NCBI RefSeq assembly: GCF_032884065.1
Contig: NC_088873.1
Location: 34,359,600-34,423,599 of the forward strand
From: Artemia franciscana
Lineage: Eukaryota; Arthropoda; Branchiopoda; Anostraca; Artemiidae
Direction: 5' to 3'
Length of the DNA: 64,000 nucleotides
Shown here piece by piece: positions 36,365 to 45,700 of the stretch (its first letter is position 1; every line of letters starts with the position of its first letter). Made by a program: the position numbers and the translations under genes. The notes beneath the pieces are model-generated. The model had not been told where the DNA came from. It was given only the letters and a program-made list of their open reading frames with translations, and made no database searches.

Positions 36365-38085
36365 ATTTACAACTCTTCCCCTGGCTCTGGGGGAGGGGCT
36401 ATATTGAACCAGAAGTTTGCTATCTGATGGTTGGACTATTACAAACAAAGTGGCTATTTCAAACTTTCGATTGAATGCCTTAGGGGAAAAGAGGGTGCGT
36501 GTGAGGGGAGAGTAGATGTTTTGACTCCTAAAAAGTAACTAGAACTTTCAATGTCCAACTAAATGAGCCACGTATGAAGTTTATATCACCTCCCCTTACA
36601 TAAAAGCCTTATATGCCCCCGGTACACAACTTACAACACTTGGAAAAAGGACCTTGGGGGGGGGGCGTTTGTTGCCATCCGATCACTTTTGACTCTTAAA
36701 AAGGGCACTAGTAATTCCGATTTACAGTCGAATGAGCTCCTTCCAAAGTTTATACTACTGTCCCTTCCATTAAACCTTATTTGTCCCGGTGGCACAAATT
36801 ACAACAATCGTTGAAGTTTGTACGACCACCTTTTCCATAAAAGCTTTATATGATTCCGGGGCACAAGTTACAGTCCTTAGTTTCCTCGTGATCTGGGGGG
36901 TATATTGACACTGAAGTTTTTGCTATCTGATAATTGGACTACTTCAAAGAATGTGGTTTTTTAAATTGATCGGGTGCATTTGAGGAAAAGAGGGTGTGGG
37001 GGTAGGTACCTTTTGATCAATTCAGTTTCCGATCAAATGAGCTACCTCTAAAGCTTATACGACCACCCCTTACATAAAAACCTTGTATACCCCTGGGGCA
37101 TAACTTAAAACACTGGCCACTAGGTTCTGGGGGCTTGTGTAAACCCTTGAGTTTTTGTTGTCTGATGTGTGAACTATTTTCAATAAAATTACTATCTCAA
37201 AATCTGTATTGAATGTTTTAGGGTAAAAAAAGGGCAAAGGGGGTAGTTGACCTCCCAATCTCTTTTCACTCTTAGACAGTTAACTACAGCTTCCAGTCAA
37301 TCGAAACTCCTCTGAAATTTACACACGTAGCTCTTTGACAAGAGCCGTATATGCCCCCGGGTATAACTTACAACGCTCTCGAAATTTTGACCGGGTGCAT
37401 TTGGGGAAAAGTGAGTGTGTGTGGAGGGGGGTAAGTGCCCTCCGACTCTTTTGACTCGAAAAAGGTAGCAAGAATTTTCAATTTTCAACCAAATGAGCCA
37501 CTTCCGAAGTTTATACGACCACCCATTACATAAAAATTCTTTATGTCCCCATAGTATAACTTGAAACACTTGACCCTGGGTTCTGGGTTCTATTATTGAT
37601 CCCGGAGTTTAGTTTGAGCGATTTCTAACAAAATGGTTATTTTCAAATTTTCATCGGATGGGTTTGGGAAAAAGGGCGTGGGGGGGATTGTTACCCTCTG
37701 ATCTCTTTTGACTCGTAAGAAATCAACTAGAGATTTCAATTTCCAATGAAGTGAGTCCTCTCTGAAGTTTGTACGAGCATCCATTCAATAAGAACCATAT
37801 ATGCCCCCAGGGCATAGCTTACAACGCCTGCCTCCGGGCCCGGGGGGTTTTGTTGAATCCAGAGTTATTGTTATCTGATCTTTGGGCTATTTTAAACAAA
37901 ATATCTATCTCAGATCTTTTATTGGATGCATACTGGGAAAAAAGGGTGTGGTAGGGGCCTAGTATCCATCTGATCACTTTTGACTCTTAAAAATTGCACT
38001 AGAATTTCTTATTCCCAATCGAAAGAGTCCCCCCTCCCGAAGTTCATGCGACCGCCCCTTCCGTATGAAGTGCCTCTGGAAAAAA
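36365..38085. repeat. Satellite array, ~260-bp unit, right part
   Basis: The block AAACCTTATATGCCCCCGG and variants recurs near 36602, 36776, 36837, 37073, 37337, 37530 and 37787. Between these are GTTTTTGTTATCTGAT, TCAAATTTTGATCGGGTGCA-like and CTTTTGACTCTTAAAAAGGG blocks. Units are diverged and some are partial. Motifs such as AAAGGGCACTAGAACTTT resemble the middle of family A. No protein is encoded consistently. Confidence 0.82.
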
Positions 38086-38086
38086 C

Positions 38087-38160
38087 CATTGATATTGATC
38101 AATGTTTTATCATTTGATAAAACATTAATCAACAACGATCAATATTGATCATTGATATTC
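38087..38160. repeat. AT-rich palindrome at the Penelope 5' junction
   Basis: AATGTTTTATC / GATAAAACATT form a perfect 11-bp stem, inside flanking ATTGATATTGATCAA / GATCAATATTGATCA repeats. The RT frame opens immediately downstream. Confidence 0.85.
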
Positions 38161-39484
38161 TATTGATAAAGTCGAGGCTCCTCAAGAGCTTAGAGCTGAA
38201 ATCGTAAGGAAACTTAAGACTTTTAACAGGAGAAAAACAGAAAATGATATAACAAAAAATGACTTTAAAATACTTTCTGGTTTGAAAAAGAATAGGGCAG
38301 ATAAAGGCAATACTATTGTAATTATGGACACTGATGATTATGATCGTAAAATGAATACAATAATTTCGGATACCACTATTTACAAAAAACTTGATTTCGA
38401 TCCTACTGATAAATATGTAAAGTCGATAAGAAAGAAATTGGAGTCACTGAAAAATAATTTACACATTACCCCACAATTTTATAATAAATTTTATCCAAGA
38501 GGTTGTTCCGCACCCAAGATCTATGGTCTACCCAAAATTCATAAGACGGAAGTCCCCCTCTGTCCCATTGTATCAACTTTCTCATCACCAGTGGCGAAAT
38601 TACGAAAGTGGTTGTCGACGGCATTGCGTCCACTCTTAGGAACACAAAAATCATATATAAAAAATTCTACTGATCTTACTAATAAGTTAAAAAATTTCAC
38701 ATTGGAGGAGAATTCAATTCTCTGTAGTTTTGATGTGGTGTCCATATATTCAAATTGTAACGTGAAAAAGTGCGAGGATATATTAAGGATTAAATTAAAA
38801 AAGCACTTTGATTTGATACAAGATATGACCATGGCTAGTTTGGAGATTGTAGTCATTATGAAGTTGGTAATCCTGGCAAATGAATATTCTCTTTATTTTG
38901 GTTTTAGAGGTGAATTTTACAAACAGGTGTTTGGTTCGGCTATGGGGGCATCTCTCTCCCCTTTGTTGGTAAATCTCTTCATCAAATCTATTGAAACTTC
39001 CGCTATAAACAGTTTTAGGCTCTTCCCTTGTTTTTGGGACAGATTCATGGATGATGGGGTTTGCATTTGGAAACACGGTTTAGAGTCCTTAGACCTTTTC
39101 CACAAACATTTAAATAGTTTTGACAAAAATGTAAAACTTACAGTGGAGTTTGAAGCAAATGACAGACTACCTTTTTTGGATATCCTATTGAATAAAAAAG
39201 ATTTCCATTTAATTTTTTCAGTATATAGAAAGCCTACACACAGTGATAGGTATTTGAACTGTCACTCGTGCCACCCTATTTCAGTGAAACGAGGGGTTGT
39301 GATTGCACTGATGGATAGAGCTTTCAGAATTTGTTCTCAGGAGTTTTTAGATTCTGAATTGTTGTATTTGAGGGATATTTTATTTTGTAATAGTTACCCG
39401 ATTAAATTTATGAATAAAAAAAAAAAAATAGACGCATTAAACACAACAATAGGGTTATTGAGGTTTCACAGTGCACAGAATTAA
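38156..39484 (+). CDS. Penelope-like reverse transcriptase
   Basis: One uninterrupted frame of about 442 codons; there is no clear start because the element is 5'-truncated. It would copy element RNA into DNA at the target site. Visible in order: a basic lead-in (KLKTFNRRKTENDITKNDF), KNRADKGNTIVIMD, the finger block PKIYGLPKIHKTEVPLCPIV, motif A CSFDVVSIYSNC, motif B GSAMGASLSPLLVNLFI, motif C FMDDG (both aspartates kept, but glycine and phenylalanine where YVDD is common), and the thumb FSVYRKPTHSDRYLNCH. It ends prematurely in a frameshift near 39470, shortly before the endonuclease. It is the best-preserved transposon protein in the window. Confidence 0.88.
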   Translation, partial: YSIDKVEAPQELRAEIVRKLKTFNRRKTENDITKNDFKILSGLKKNRADKGNTIVIMDTDDYDRKMNTIISDTTIYKKLDFDPTDKYVKSIRKKLESLKNNLHITPQFYNKFYPRGCSAPKIYGLPKIHKTEVPLCPIVSTFSSPVAKLRKWLSTALRPLLGTQKSYIKNSTDLTNKLKNFTLEENSILCSFDVVSIYSNCNVKKCEDILRIKLKKHFDLIQDMTMASLEIVVIMKLVILANEYSLYFGFRGEFYKQVFGSAMGASLSPLLVNLFIKSIETSAINSFRLFPCFWDRFMDDGVCIWKHGLESLDLFHKHLNSFDKNVKLTVEFEANDRLPFLDILLNKKDFHLIFSVYRKPTHSDRYLNCHSCHPISVKRGVVIALMDRAFRICSQEFLDSELLYLRDILFCNSYPIKFMNKKKKIDALNTTIGLLRFHSAQN

Positions 39485-40124
39485 ACATACCGAAAAGGTT
39501 GACTTCTCTGCCTTATGTACCTACTTTGGGGGAGATGTTTAAGTGAATTTTAGGTAAACACAACATTGATACTTGTTTCCAATCAGAGACCATTAGGTAG
39601 ATTTCTTAATTCTGGGAAGGATTTAACCCGGGGAGATTTAGTTAGTGGGGTGTATAAAATTCCTTGTTCTTGTGGAAAGTTTTATATTGGTAGAACTCAC
39701 CAACAATTTACTGAAATATTTATTGAGCATCGCAACTCAATAGAAAAAACCCTACAATTAAGAAAGCCTCCTGAAACTTTTGTTTCAGCTCTGGCTGAAC
39801 ATACATTCTTTCATCCCGAACATTTTATAGAATTTGATGAGGCTTCAGCTATTTCTAATGATGTTTTGAGAAAGGTTTTTCTCAGTGGGCGAGGGAGGCT
39901 ATAGAAATTAAAAAACATATATTTGCTAATCTTTCATTAAATAGACACAGGGAATTTAAATATTGACCCAATTTATGATTATCTTTTGAAAAATGAACCA
40001 ATAGTCAATAAGGGAATTAAAATTTTACACAATCGCAAGGGGACAAGATTACCTACTAGACCAAAAAGAGTTGCTTCAATATTAGCTTACAAGAGGATTA
40101 TTTCGCAACAGAATAGATAACTAA
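39485..40124 (+). pseudogene. Penelope GIY-YIG endonuclease, frameshifted
   Basis: Pieces in shifting frames: NIPKRLTSLPYVPTLGEMFK before an internal stop, then GVYKIPCSCGKFYIGRTHQQ, the GIY-YIG core with C-x-C (39640-39705), EHRNSI with a plausible catalytic glutamate, and ALAEHTFFHPEHF. It then shifts again near 39880 into a tail ending KRIISQQNR and a stop near 40120. At least three lesions, so inactive. Confidence 0.8.
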
Positions 40125-40271
40125 GTTTCAATTTTCATAATTTTTCCTCAGTTGCTTTGATGTTCTCATTGAAGTAACTCTAATAGCTTCTTTTCTCTAC
40201 GTGGATCAGTAGCGACAATTGTATTTATTATTATTGGTGGTGGTTTTATTGTTTTTGTTTAGTGTTTTTCT

Positions 40272-40335
40272 TTTTATCCTGTGCTGAGGACGCCTAATTT
40301 GGATACAGGTGAAATATCCGCGTTATTTTAGTCTT
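40272..40335 (+). ncRNA. Hammerhead-like motif in Penelope 3' UTR
   Basis: GTGCTGAGGACGCCT (core CTGAGGA at 40284-40290), a stem CGCCT/AGGTG, then GAAATATCC (40311-40319). UGUG and CGCG could close a short stem I. Hammerhead ribozymes are established in Penelope terminal repeats, and the position after the coding region fits. The fold needs a shifted stem II or a bulge, so catalytic activity is uncertain. Confidence 0.4.
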
Positions 40336-40437
40336 TCCTCTCTACTGGCCGCAGTCTCGTTTGAGGTATTTTTTTGTGGAATTTTGTCTATCTTTGTTGT
40401 TTAAAAAAAAACGTTGTAACCGTATGACCTTTACTAA

Positions 40438-40459
40438 AGGCAACGCTATAGCGTTGCCT
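40438..40459. repeat. Perfect 22-nt palindrome
   Basis: AGGCAACGCTATAGCGTTGC plus CT reads the same on both strands. It lies ~110 bp after the Penelope 3' UTR motif. Confidence 0.9.
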
Positions 40460-40854
40460 CTGATTTCTGCTCGTTTTTCAAATAATGCCGAAATATCTGA
40501 CTCCCTCTCCCCTTAAAATCAACCTCAAAAAACCTAAGGTTCAATTTTGGAATATGGCCTATATATGGAAGCACGAAATTTGCCCCCTCAAAGTCAACCT
40601 AAAAATCAAGAAACTATATCAGGATAAAGAAACTATATCCTGGTCTGGATGGAATGCAGACCACCTTCCCCTGTTGTTAGAGGCAATTGTGTCTTAGTAT
40701 TTTCGCCCAAGGTCTTTTGTGAAGGTTTTGTAACTTGTATTGGAAAAATTAATCTAGACAAATCAGTTTGTAGTTTGTATGGGCCAATTATTGTTTGTTC
40801 GATAATTTGCAGCAATCAGCTTGGGTACAGTAGTGGCAGGGTTCAATTGGGGTA

Positions 40855-42275
40855 CTACTACTACCACAACAACTAGTACTACTACAACTACTACCACTAG
40901 TACTGCTGCTACTTCAACTGTTACCACTACTGCTGTTGAACTAAATCAAAAGAGCTTAAGTTAATCCAGGTTGTCAAATAAACACTCAGGCCTTGAATGG
41001 GCTATTATGTCGGAACTTTCTGGGAAAGTGAAACTAAATGAAAAGCCATCAAGAGCAAACTGGTTGTCCAGAGGATGGACGGGCAAGGTCTTAAGAATGG
41101 GTAAGTGTACTAAGTTGAAACTTTCAAGACTACTTCTATAACTACTACGGCTGCTTTTACTATGGAACTAAGTCAAAAGAGTTAACGTACATTCAGGTTG
41201 TCAAAATGGCACAAACGCGATACCTCAGAAACAGAACAGGACAGAAAGTAGTAAGTTTAAGGGGAATTGAATGTTAATATAAAACTAGATCAAGTGCATA
41301 CAGGTGGTCAAAAAGACGTATCAGCAATATCATTAGAACAGCTAGAACGGTATTATAGTCTGAATTCTCAAAGCTACTACTATTAGTACTGCAACTACTA
41401 CTAGTACTTATACTATTGAATTTAAACAAAAGGGTTTAAATGTGTCCAGTTTGTTAAAATGACGTAAATACATTGTCTTAGGAGCTGAATGGGATATTAA
41501 GTTTAAACTTTCAGGGAAAATTGACAGGATTTGGAACTAAATAAAAAGGTGCCGTGTGTATTCGGATTGTCAAAAGCTAGAACGGTATTATAGTCTGAAC
41601 TCTCAAAGCTACTACTATTAGGACTGCAACTACTACTAGTTCTTATATTATTGAATTTAAACAAAAGGGTTTAACTGTGTCCAGTTTGTTAAAATGACGT
41701 AAATACATTGTCTTAGGAGCTGAATAGGATATTAAGTTTAAACTTTCAGGGAAAATTGGCAGGATCTGGAGCTAAATAAAAAGGTGCCATGTGTATCCAG
41801 ATTATCCAAAGGGTATGTTTGTAACAACCTAGGAACGGCTAGGGGTGTTATTTCGGAGCTTTTGGAGCCCATTATTGAGGATGTTGAGCTAAATAAAACA
41901 GCACTATGTGCATCCTTGTATGTCATAAGGACGTATTTACGATCTCTCGGTAACTGCTAAAAATTTGCAGTTACTACTACTACTACTAATACTGCTACTG
42001 CTATTACTGCTGCTACTACCCATACTACTACTATTGCTACTAGTGGTACTACTACTACTTCTACTAATATCACTACTACTATTACTATTACTGCTACAGA
42101 TACTGCTACTACTACTACTTAAATAAGACTATCTTAAGAAATTCCTTTTGTCTTACGTGTTGTTTACTACTACTACTACTACTACTAATACAACTACTAC
42201 CACTACTACTACTACTATTACTACTACTACTACTAGCCTACTACTATTACTACTACTACTACTACTTCTGCTACT
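40855..42275. repeat. ACT-rich trinucleotide tract with repeated spacer blocks
   Basis: Many imperfect ACT/ACC/GCT runs (40855-40935, 41970-42120, 42160-42275) alternate with related spacers containing CCAGGTTGTCAAAATGGC-type and AAACTTTCAGGGAAA blocks. Within it, 41341-41575 is duplicated as 41576-41810 (period ~235 bp, start GCTAGAACGGTATTATAGTC). No long coding frame is conserved. Confidence 0.8.
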
Positions 42276-42794
42276 ATTATTGAATTAAAAAAAGTTCAAA
42301 TATATCCAGGTTGTCAAAATGGCACAGATGCAATGTCTCGGGATTGGAATAGGTTAAAAAGTTGAATTTTCCAGGGAAAGTTGAGGGAGATGTAAAACTG
42401 CATCAAAAGATACTGTGTGCCTCAACTTTGTCAAAAGGGTGTCTGAGCAATATGCCAGGAAAAAATAAGGGTGTTATATTGTAGCTTCAGTTCATATTAT
42501 TGGTAAAGTTGAGCTAAATGAAAAAAACCATGTGTATACAATATTGTCAAATTGGCATATGAGCATTATATCAGGAATGGTTAAGGATATTAAATTAAAA
42601 CTGTCAGGAGATGTTGAGTGGGAAGTTAGACTAAACCAGAGCACCCCATGTGTATCGTTGGTTGTCAGAAGGATGTATCTGGGATATCTTAGGAGAGATC
42701 AAAGGTATTAAGATGGATCATGGGTATTTAGATGGGATTCACGATTCCGTCAGTCTATACATCCCTAAGGATTATCAACCAATTTATTTGACCA
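42276..42794. repeat. Degenerate spacer blocks of the ACT-rich repeat
   Basis: Further copies of the GTTGTCAAA...GTTGAG...AAACT spacer (near 42310, 42420, 42545, 42660) without the ACT runs. No gene seen. Confidence 0.5.
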
Positions 42795-42855
42795 CTAGCT
42801 GTTGGGGTGGCGCTTCGTGCCACCCCAATACCTAGTTGGTGGGGCGCTTCGTGCC

Positions 42856-42943
<88 letters not shown>

Positions 42944-42947
<4 letters not shown>

Positions 42948-43045
42948 CATATAAATAGATTGTCACGTTTACTGACTCTTGAACATGCAACATATAATTG
43001 TCCATGGGAAAAACAATCCGTATTCAGATCTATACCTCATTATTC
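42944..43045 (-). pseudogene. Helitron helicase C-terminal fragment
   Basis: On the - strand the frame reads GIDLNTDCFSHGQLYVACSR then VSKRDNLFICN. HGQLYVA.SRV is the last conserved helicase motif of Helitron RepHel proteins. The AITINKAQGQS motif seen in other copies is missing; minisatellite joins directly upstream at ACACGTC. It retains under 35 codons and is broken by the TA array. Confidence 0.85.
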
Positions 43046-43402
43046 TAATGACGTGTCCCTGTGTCCCGGTCGTCATTTATATTCCCTGTGTCCCGGTCGT
43101 CATTTGTGTCCCGGTGTCCCAGTTTGTAATTTCTCTTTGAGTGTCCCGGTCGTCATTTATATTCCCTGTGTCCCGGTGTCCTGGTCGTTATTTGTGTCCC
43201 GGTCTGTAATTTCTATTCGAACAATCCCTGTGTCCCGGTCGTCATTTATATATCCCGCCTGTGCCCCCGGCGTCCCCGTTGTAGTTGTGTCCCTGTGTCC
43301 CGGTCGTCATTTATATTCCCTGTGTCCCGATCGTGATTTGTGTCCGGGTGTCCCAGTCTGTAATTTCTCTTTGAGATTCCCGGTCGTCATTTATATTCCC
43401 TG
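43046..43402. repeat. Helitron minisatellite (GACCGGGACAC-type)
   Basis: On the + strand, irregular alternation of GTGTCCCGGTCGTCATTTAT, ATTCCCTGTGTCCCGGT and CCCAGTTTGTAATTTCTC. The long open frames rich in CPGRHLYSL over this stretch only reflect the repeat. Confidence 0.9.
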
Positions 43403-43446
43403 ACACACACACACAGAGACAACTTATTTATATATATATATATAGA

Positions 43447-44494
43447 TTACTCCCCGTACCCTTCCATCAAAAGCACTACAGTAACACTATTATTAAAAGT
43501 TGCTACAACATTTTGAGAAACATAAATTATGAGCCAAAATCAGGATTCTTATATAGAAAAACTTCTTTTGCAAAAGAAGTTTCGAAAGAAAAGTAATGAG
43601 ACTTGCAACAAAGATGAGTAGAAATAAGTTCAAATAATATTTGAAGCGTAAAATGATAATAAATCACTATCAATAAATAAATGAAAACCAAAACAAAGAG
43701 AGATTACACTAAATAACCAAGTCAAACCTAAAACGAGTAGAAACTACTATAAAGTGAAGTAGAGATGCCATCCAGGGGGTTGACAAGGAGGAAGGGTGAC
43801 TCCTCCCCCAATCCAAATTACAACTTCTGGCGTGCTTGGCGTCTTAATTTAGCTTATGTGTTCGCATTTATCAGCACACTGGATGATTTATAAGCAAATT
43901 CTTTATCCGCCCCAAATTAAAACATAAGCTTCACCCTTTCTGACACCCCTTGTGTTTTCTAAAGACTAGAACGTAATTCTCATTTTGCTGAATGGAAAAT
44001 GCATTTTAATTTTTTCTATTCTGTAACTTCTTTAAACCCAAACTGTTAAGACTTTCAGAAATGAATATTGATACACATTTTAAACCTTCAATCTACATTC
44101 ATTTGTTCTTTTCATTAATCTTGGTAATCTTGGTGATTTTTTTTTTTATTTCAGTTTTTGAGAGATAAAACCACATACATCGAAACAAAAATTTTGCATT
44201 ATAGTGCAAATTACCTTCTAGGCTTTAGTGATACAGGGACATTAGCCCTACTTCTCTTTGTGGTAGCTTCCGCTTGTTTATTTTGACCGAATTATTTCCT
44301 GTAGTTTTAGTTCATTTTCGGTTTAATGTGTTTATTTATAAGGATATATGCTTGTCTTACGCTTGAAATATTATTGAAATTTATCTCTGTTCATCTTCAG
44401 CGCAATGTAGATCTTTACTTTTTTTGAAAAGCTGTTTTTTTAGAAACTATTTTTTAAAACAGCCCAACAACAGACAAGGTCGATTCTAGTAGAG
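43447..44494. other. No supported gene
   Basis: AT-rich. Around 43610-43770 there is a diverged relative of the foldback arm at 55 kb (AAATAATAAATCACTATCAA-like, ACCTAAAACGAGTAGAAAC). Otherwise nothing recognised. Confidence 0.4.
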
Positions 44495-44519
44495 TTACTA
44501 CTAAGAACTTATTACAGTA

Positions 44520-44780
44520 GCAAACCACTTGAGGCCAACACAGCTACCCAAGCTCTTCTTCCATCTTAATCTATTCAAAGCCTCCCTCTTGAAATCCTTT
44601 CATTAAGTTCTACTTTCATCAAGTACTTCCTTACAATTTCTTCTCATTCCATTCGGGGACAAACTGCTTTTCGTTTGGCCCTAGATGATTGGCTGAAAAC
44701 GACAATCTTTGGCGATCTGTCGTCCTTTATCCACGGAGCGTGCCCTAGACATCTGAACCATTATTTTATTACAGCTATAG
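44520..44780 (-). pseudogene. RTE-like ORF2 C-terminus
   Basis: Reads LGHAPWIKDDRSPKIVVFSQ, then RAKRKAVCPRMEWEEIVRKY, parallel to LRWPGHVLRIKDDRLPKVVL and RKAGRPRLGWEDVINKYIKE in the 54-kb copy. The glycine of the usual PGHV is replaced. Frame broken upstream. Confidence 0.7.
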
Positions 44781-45006
44781 AAAATTGGACAGAACTACAT
44801 TTTCGTGCAGCTTACTGTTTGAAATACGGTCAGTCAGACGGGTATCCAATATAATCTGTAGGCAATTCCTTTGGAAAACATCTAACAAATCCTCCTCCGC
44901 TTTTCGTAGCACCCATATTTCAGAACCATACTTTACATTACTGCAACCTTTTGTATTCCAATCTTGGTTCGCAGATTTATCTTTCTATTCTTCCTGTTTT
45001 TTTTTT

Positions 45007-45276
45007 CTAATTTTGAAGAAAAGCAACCTTGACATTAGATATTCCACTTCTAACATCTTTACTGTATCCATCTTCATCGCTAAAAGAAAAAAAACTACCT
45101 AGGTAAGTTAAGCTATTCACTTTATCGATCTTATCGTTGTCCAACATTACCTCTTCACCTTCACTTATTCCCAGCCTAAACAACTTAGTCTTCTTAAAAT
45201 CGATTTTCAGACTTTTTCTCGTGCCCTGAACTCTCAAAACCTCCAAAATATCATTCATTTTGCTAATGTTTTTCAC
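45007..45276 (-). pseudogene. RTE-like RT, post-motif-C region
   Basis: KNISKMNDILEVLRVQGTRK, then LKIDFKKTKLFRLGISEGEE and LDNDKIDKVNSLTYLGSFFS, aligning with the 53.6-54.0-kb frame (NVSKMNEF, LKINVKKTKSLRLGISEDEK). The YADD box upstream is destroyed in this copy. Confidence 0.75.
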
Positions 45277-45381
45277 CTAGGACACTCAATCATCAGCATT
45301 ATCAAATTCTAGGAGAGTTATATTTTCCCATTTGATTCCATGCTCACATAGTCATTGCCGTGCTACTTAGGACACAATCAA

Positions 45382-45700
45382 TCAAAATGATTTAATAAAC
45401 AGGGATGAAACACAACCCTGCTTAGCTTCTGACTCAACGCGAAACCGGTTACTGCCCTCCTGCCTTAACCATATCGAAGTTATTCTCATGCATAGCACTA
45501 ATGACTTAATGTATTTAGCTGGTTTAGTTTCCAAGGATAGGAGGTTCGTCAAAGCTCTTCTATTGAATGAATCATATGCTTGCTCGAAATCTATAAAACT
45601 GAGGAATGGAGGGGTATGATGACTCAAGTACTTCTCAATTATTAATCTAAGAGTAAAAAAATGGTCAACACTTTCTAAAACACTTTCTCCTCCCCCTTTC
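45382..45700 (-). pseudogene. RTE-like RT, motif A/B region
   Basis: LSFIDFEQAYDSFNRRALTN has the motif A aspartate (FIDFEQAYDS). QEGSNRFRVESEAKQGCVSS has the QGC.SS(P) motif B pattern. The - strand upstream continues as VDHFFTLRLIIEKYL. 81 codons are continuous. Confidence 0.75.

Larger units (their letters stand above)
33365..36365 (-). mobile_element. Penelope-like element, nearly complete, inserted in a satellite array
   Basis: A - strand element with N-terminal region, RT and GIY-YIG endonuclease. A ~75-bp segment (AACACCAAAAACAAGAAGAA, GACAGTGGGAAACAAATTAG) occurs in the same orientation at both ends (33370-33440 and 36178-36250), the pLTR arrangement of Penelope elements. At 36252-36360 there is an additional inverted copy of the 5' end. 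Satellite sequence flanks it with ACTCTTCC on both sides, a likely target duplication. Several frameshifts show the copy is inactive. Confidence 0.85.
38086..40345 (+). mobile_element. Penelope-like element with intact RT frame
   Basis: A + strand element lacking the N-terminal region. It starts just after an AT-rich palindrome (38087-38160) and carries an RT frame of over 440 codons, a broken GIY-YIG endonuclease and a 3' UTR with a hammerhead-like motif. It differs clearly in sequence from the 25- and 34-kb copies, so it is a second Penelope subfamily. Confidence 0.85.
42795..43446 (-). mobile_element. Complete non-autonomous Helitron
   Basis: 652 bp on the - strand. The 5' end is TC (43446-43445) followed by TATATATATATAAATAAGTT. 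The 3' end is CTAG (42798-42795) preceded by the hairpin GGGGTGGC...GCCACCCC. Flanks are A at the 5' side and T at the 3' side, the A/T insertion rule of Helitrons. Inside: a CCGGGACAC-type minisatellite, a helicase C-terminal fragment, a TA array (42860-42943), and a second hairpin (GGGGC...GCCCC) beside another CTAG. Confidence 0.85.

Noticed and set aside
42807..43403. 198-codon frame rich in CPGRHLYSL and similar frames at 50-52, 60-61 and 63.7 kb
   Set aside because: They read the antisense of the Helitron minisatellite; unit number and frame vary between copies and no domain is present.
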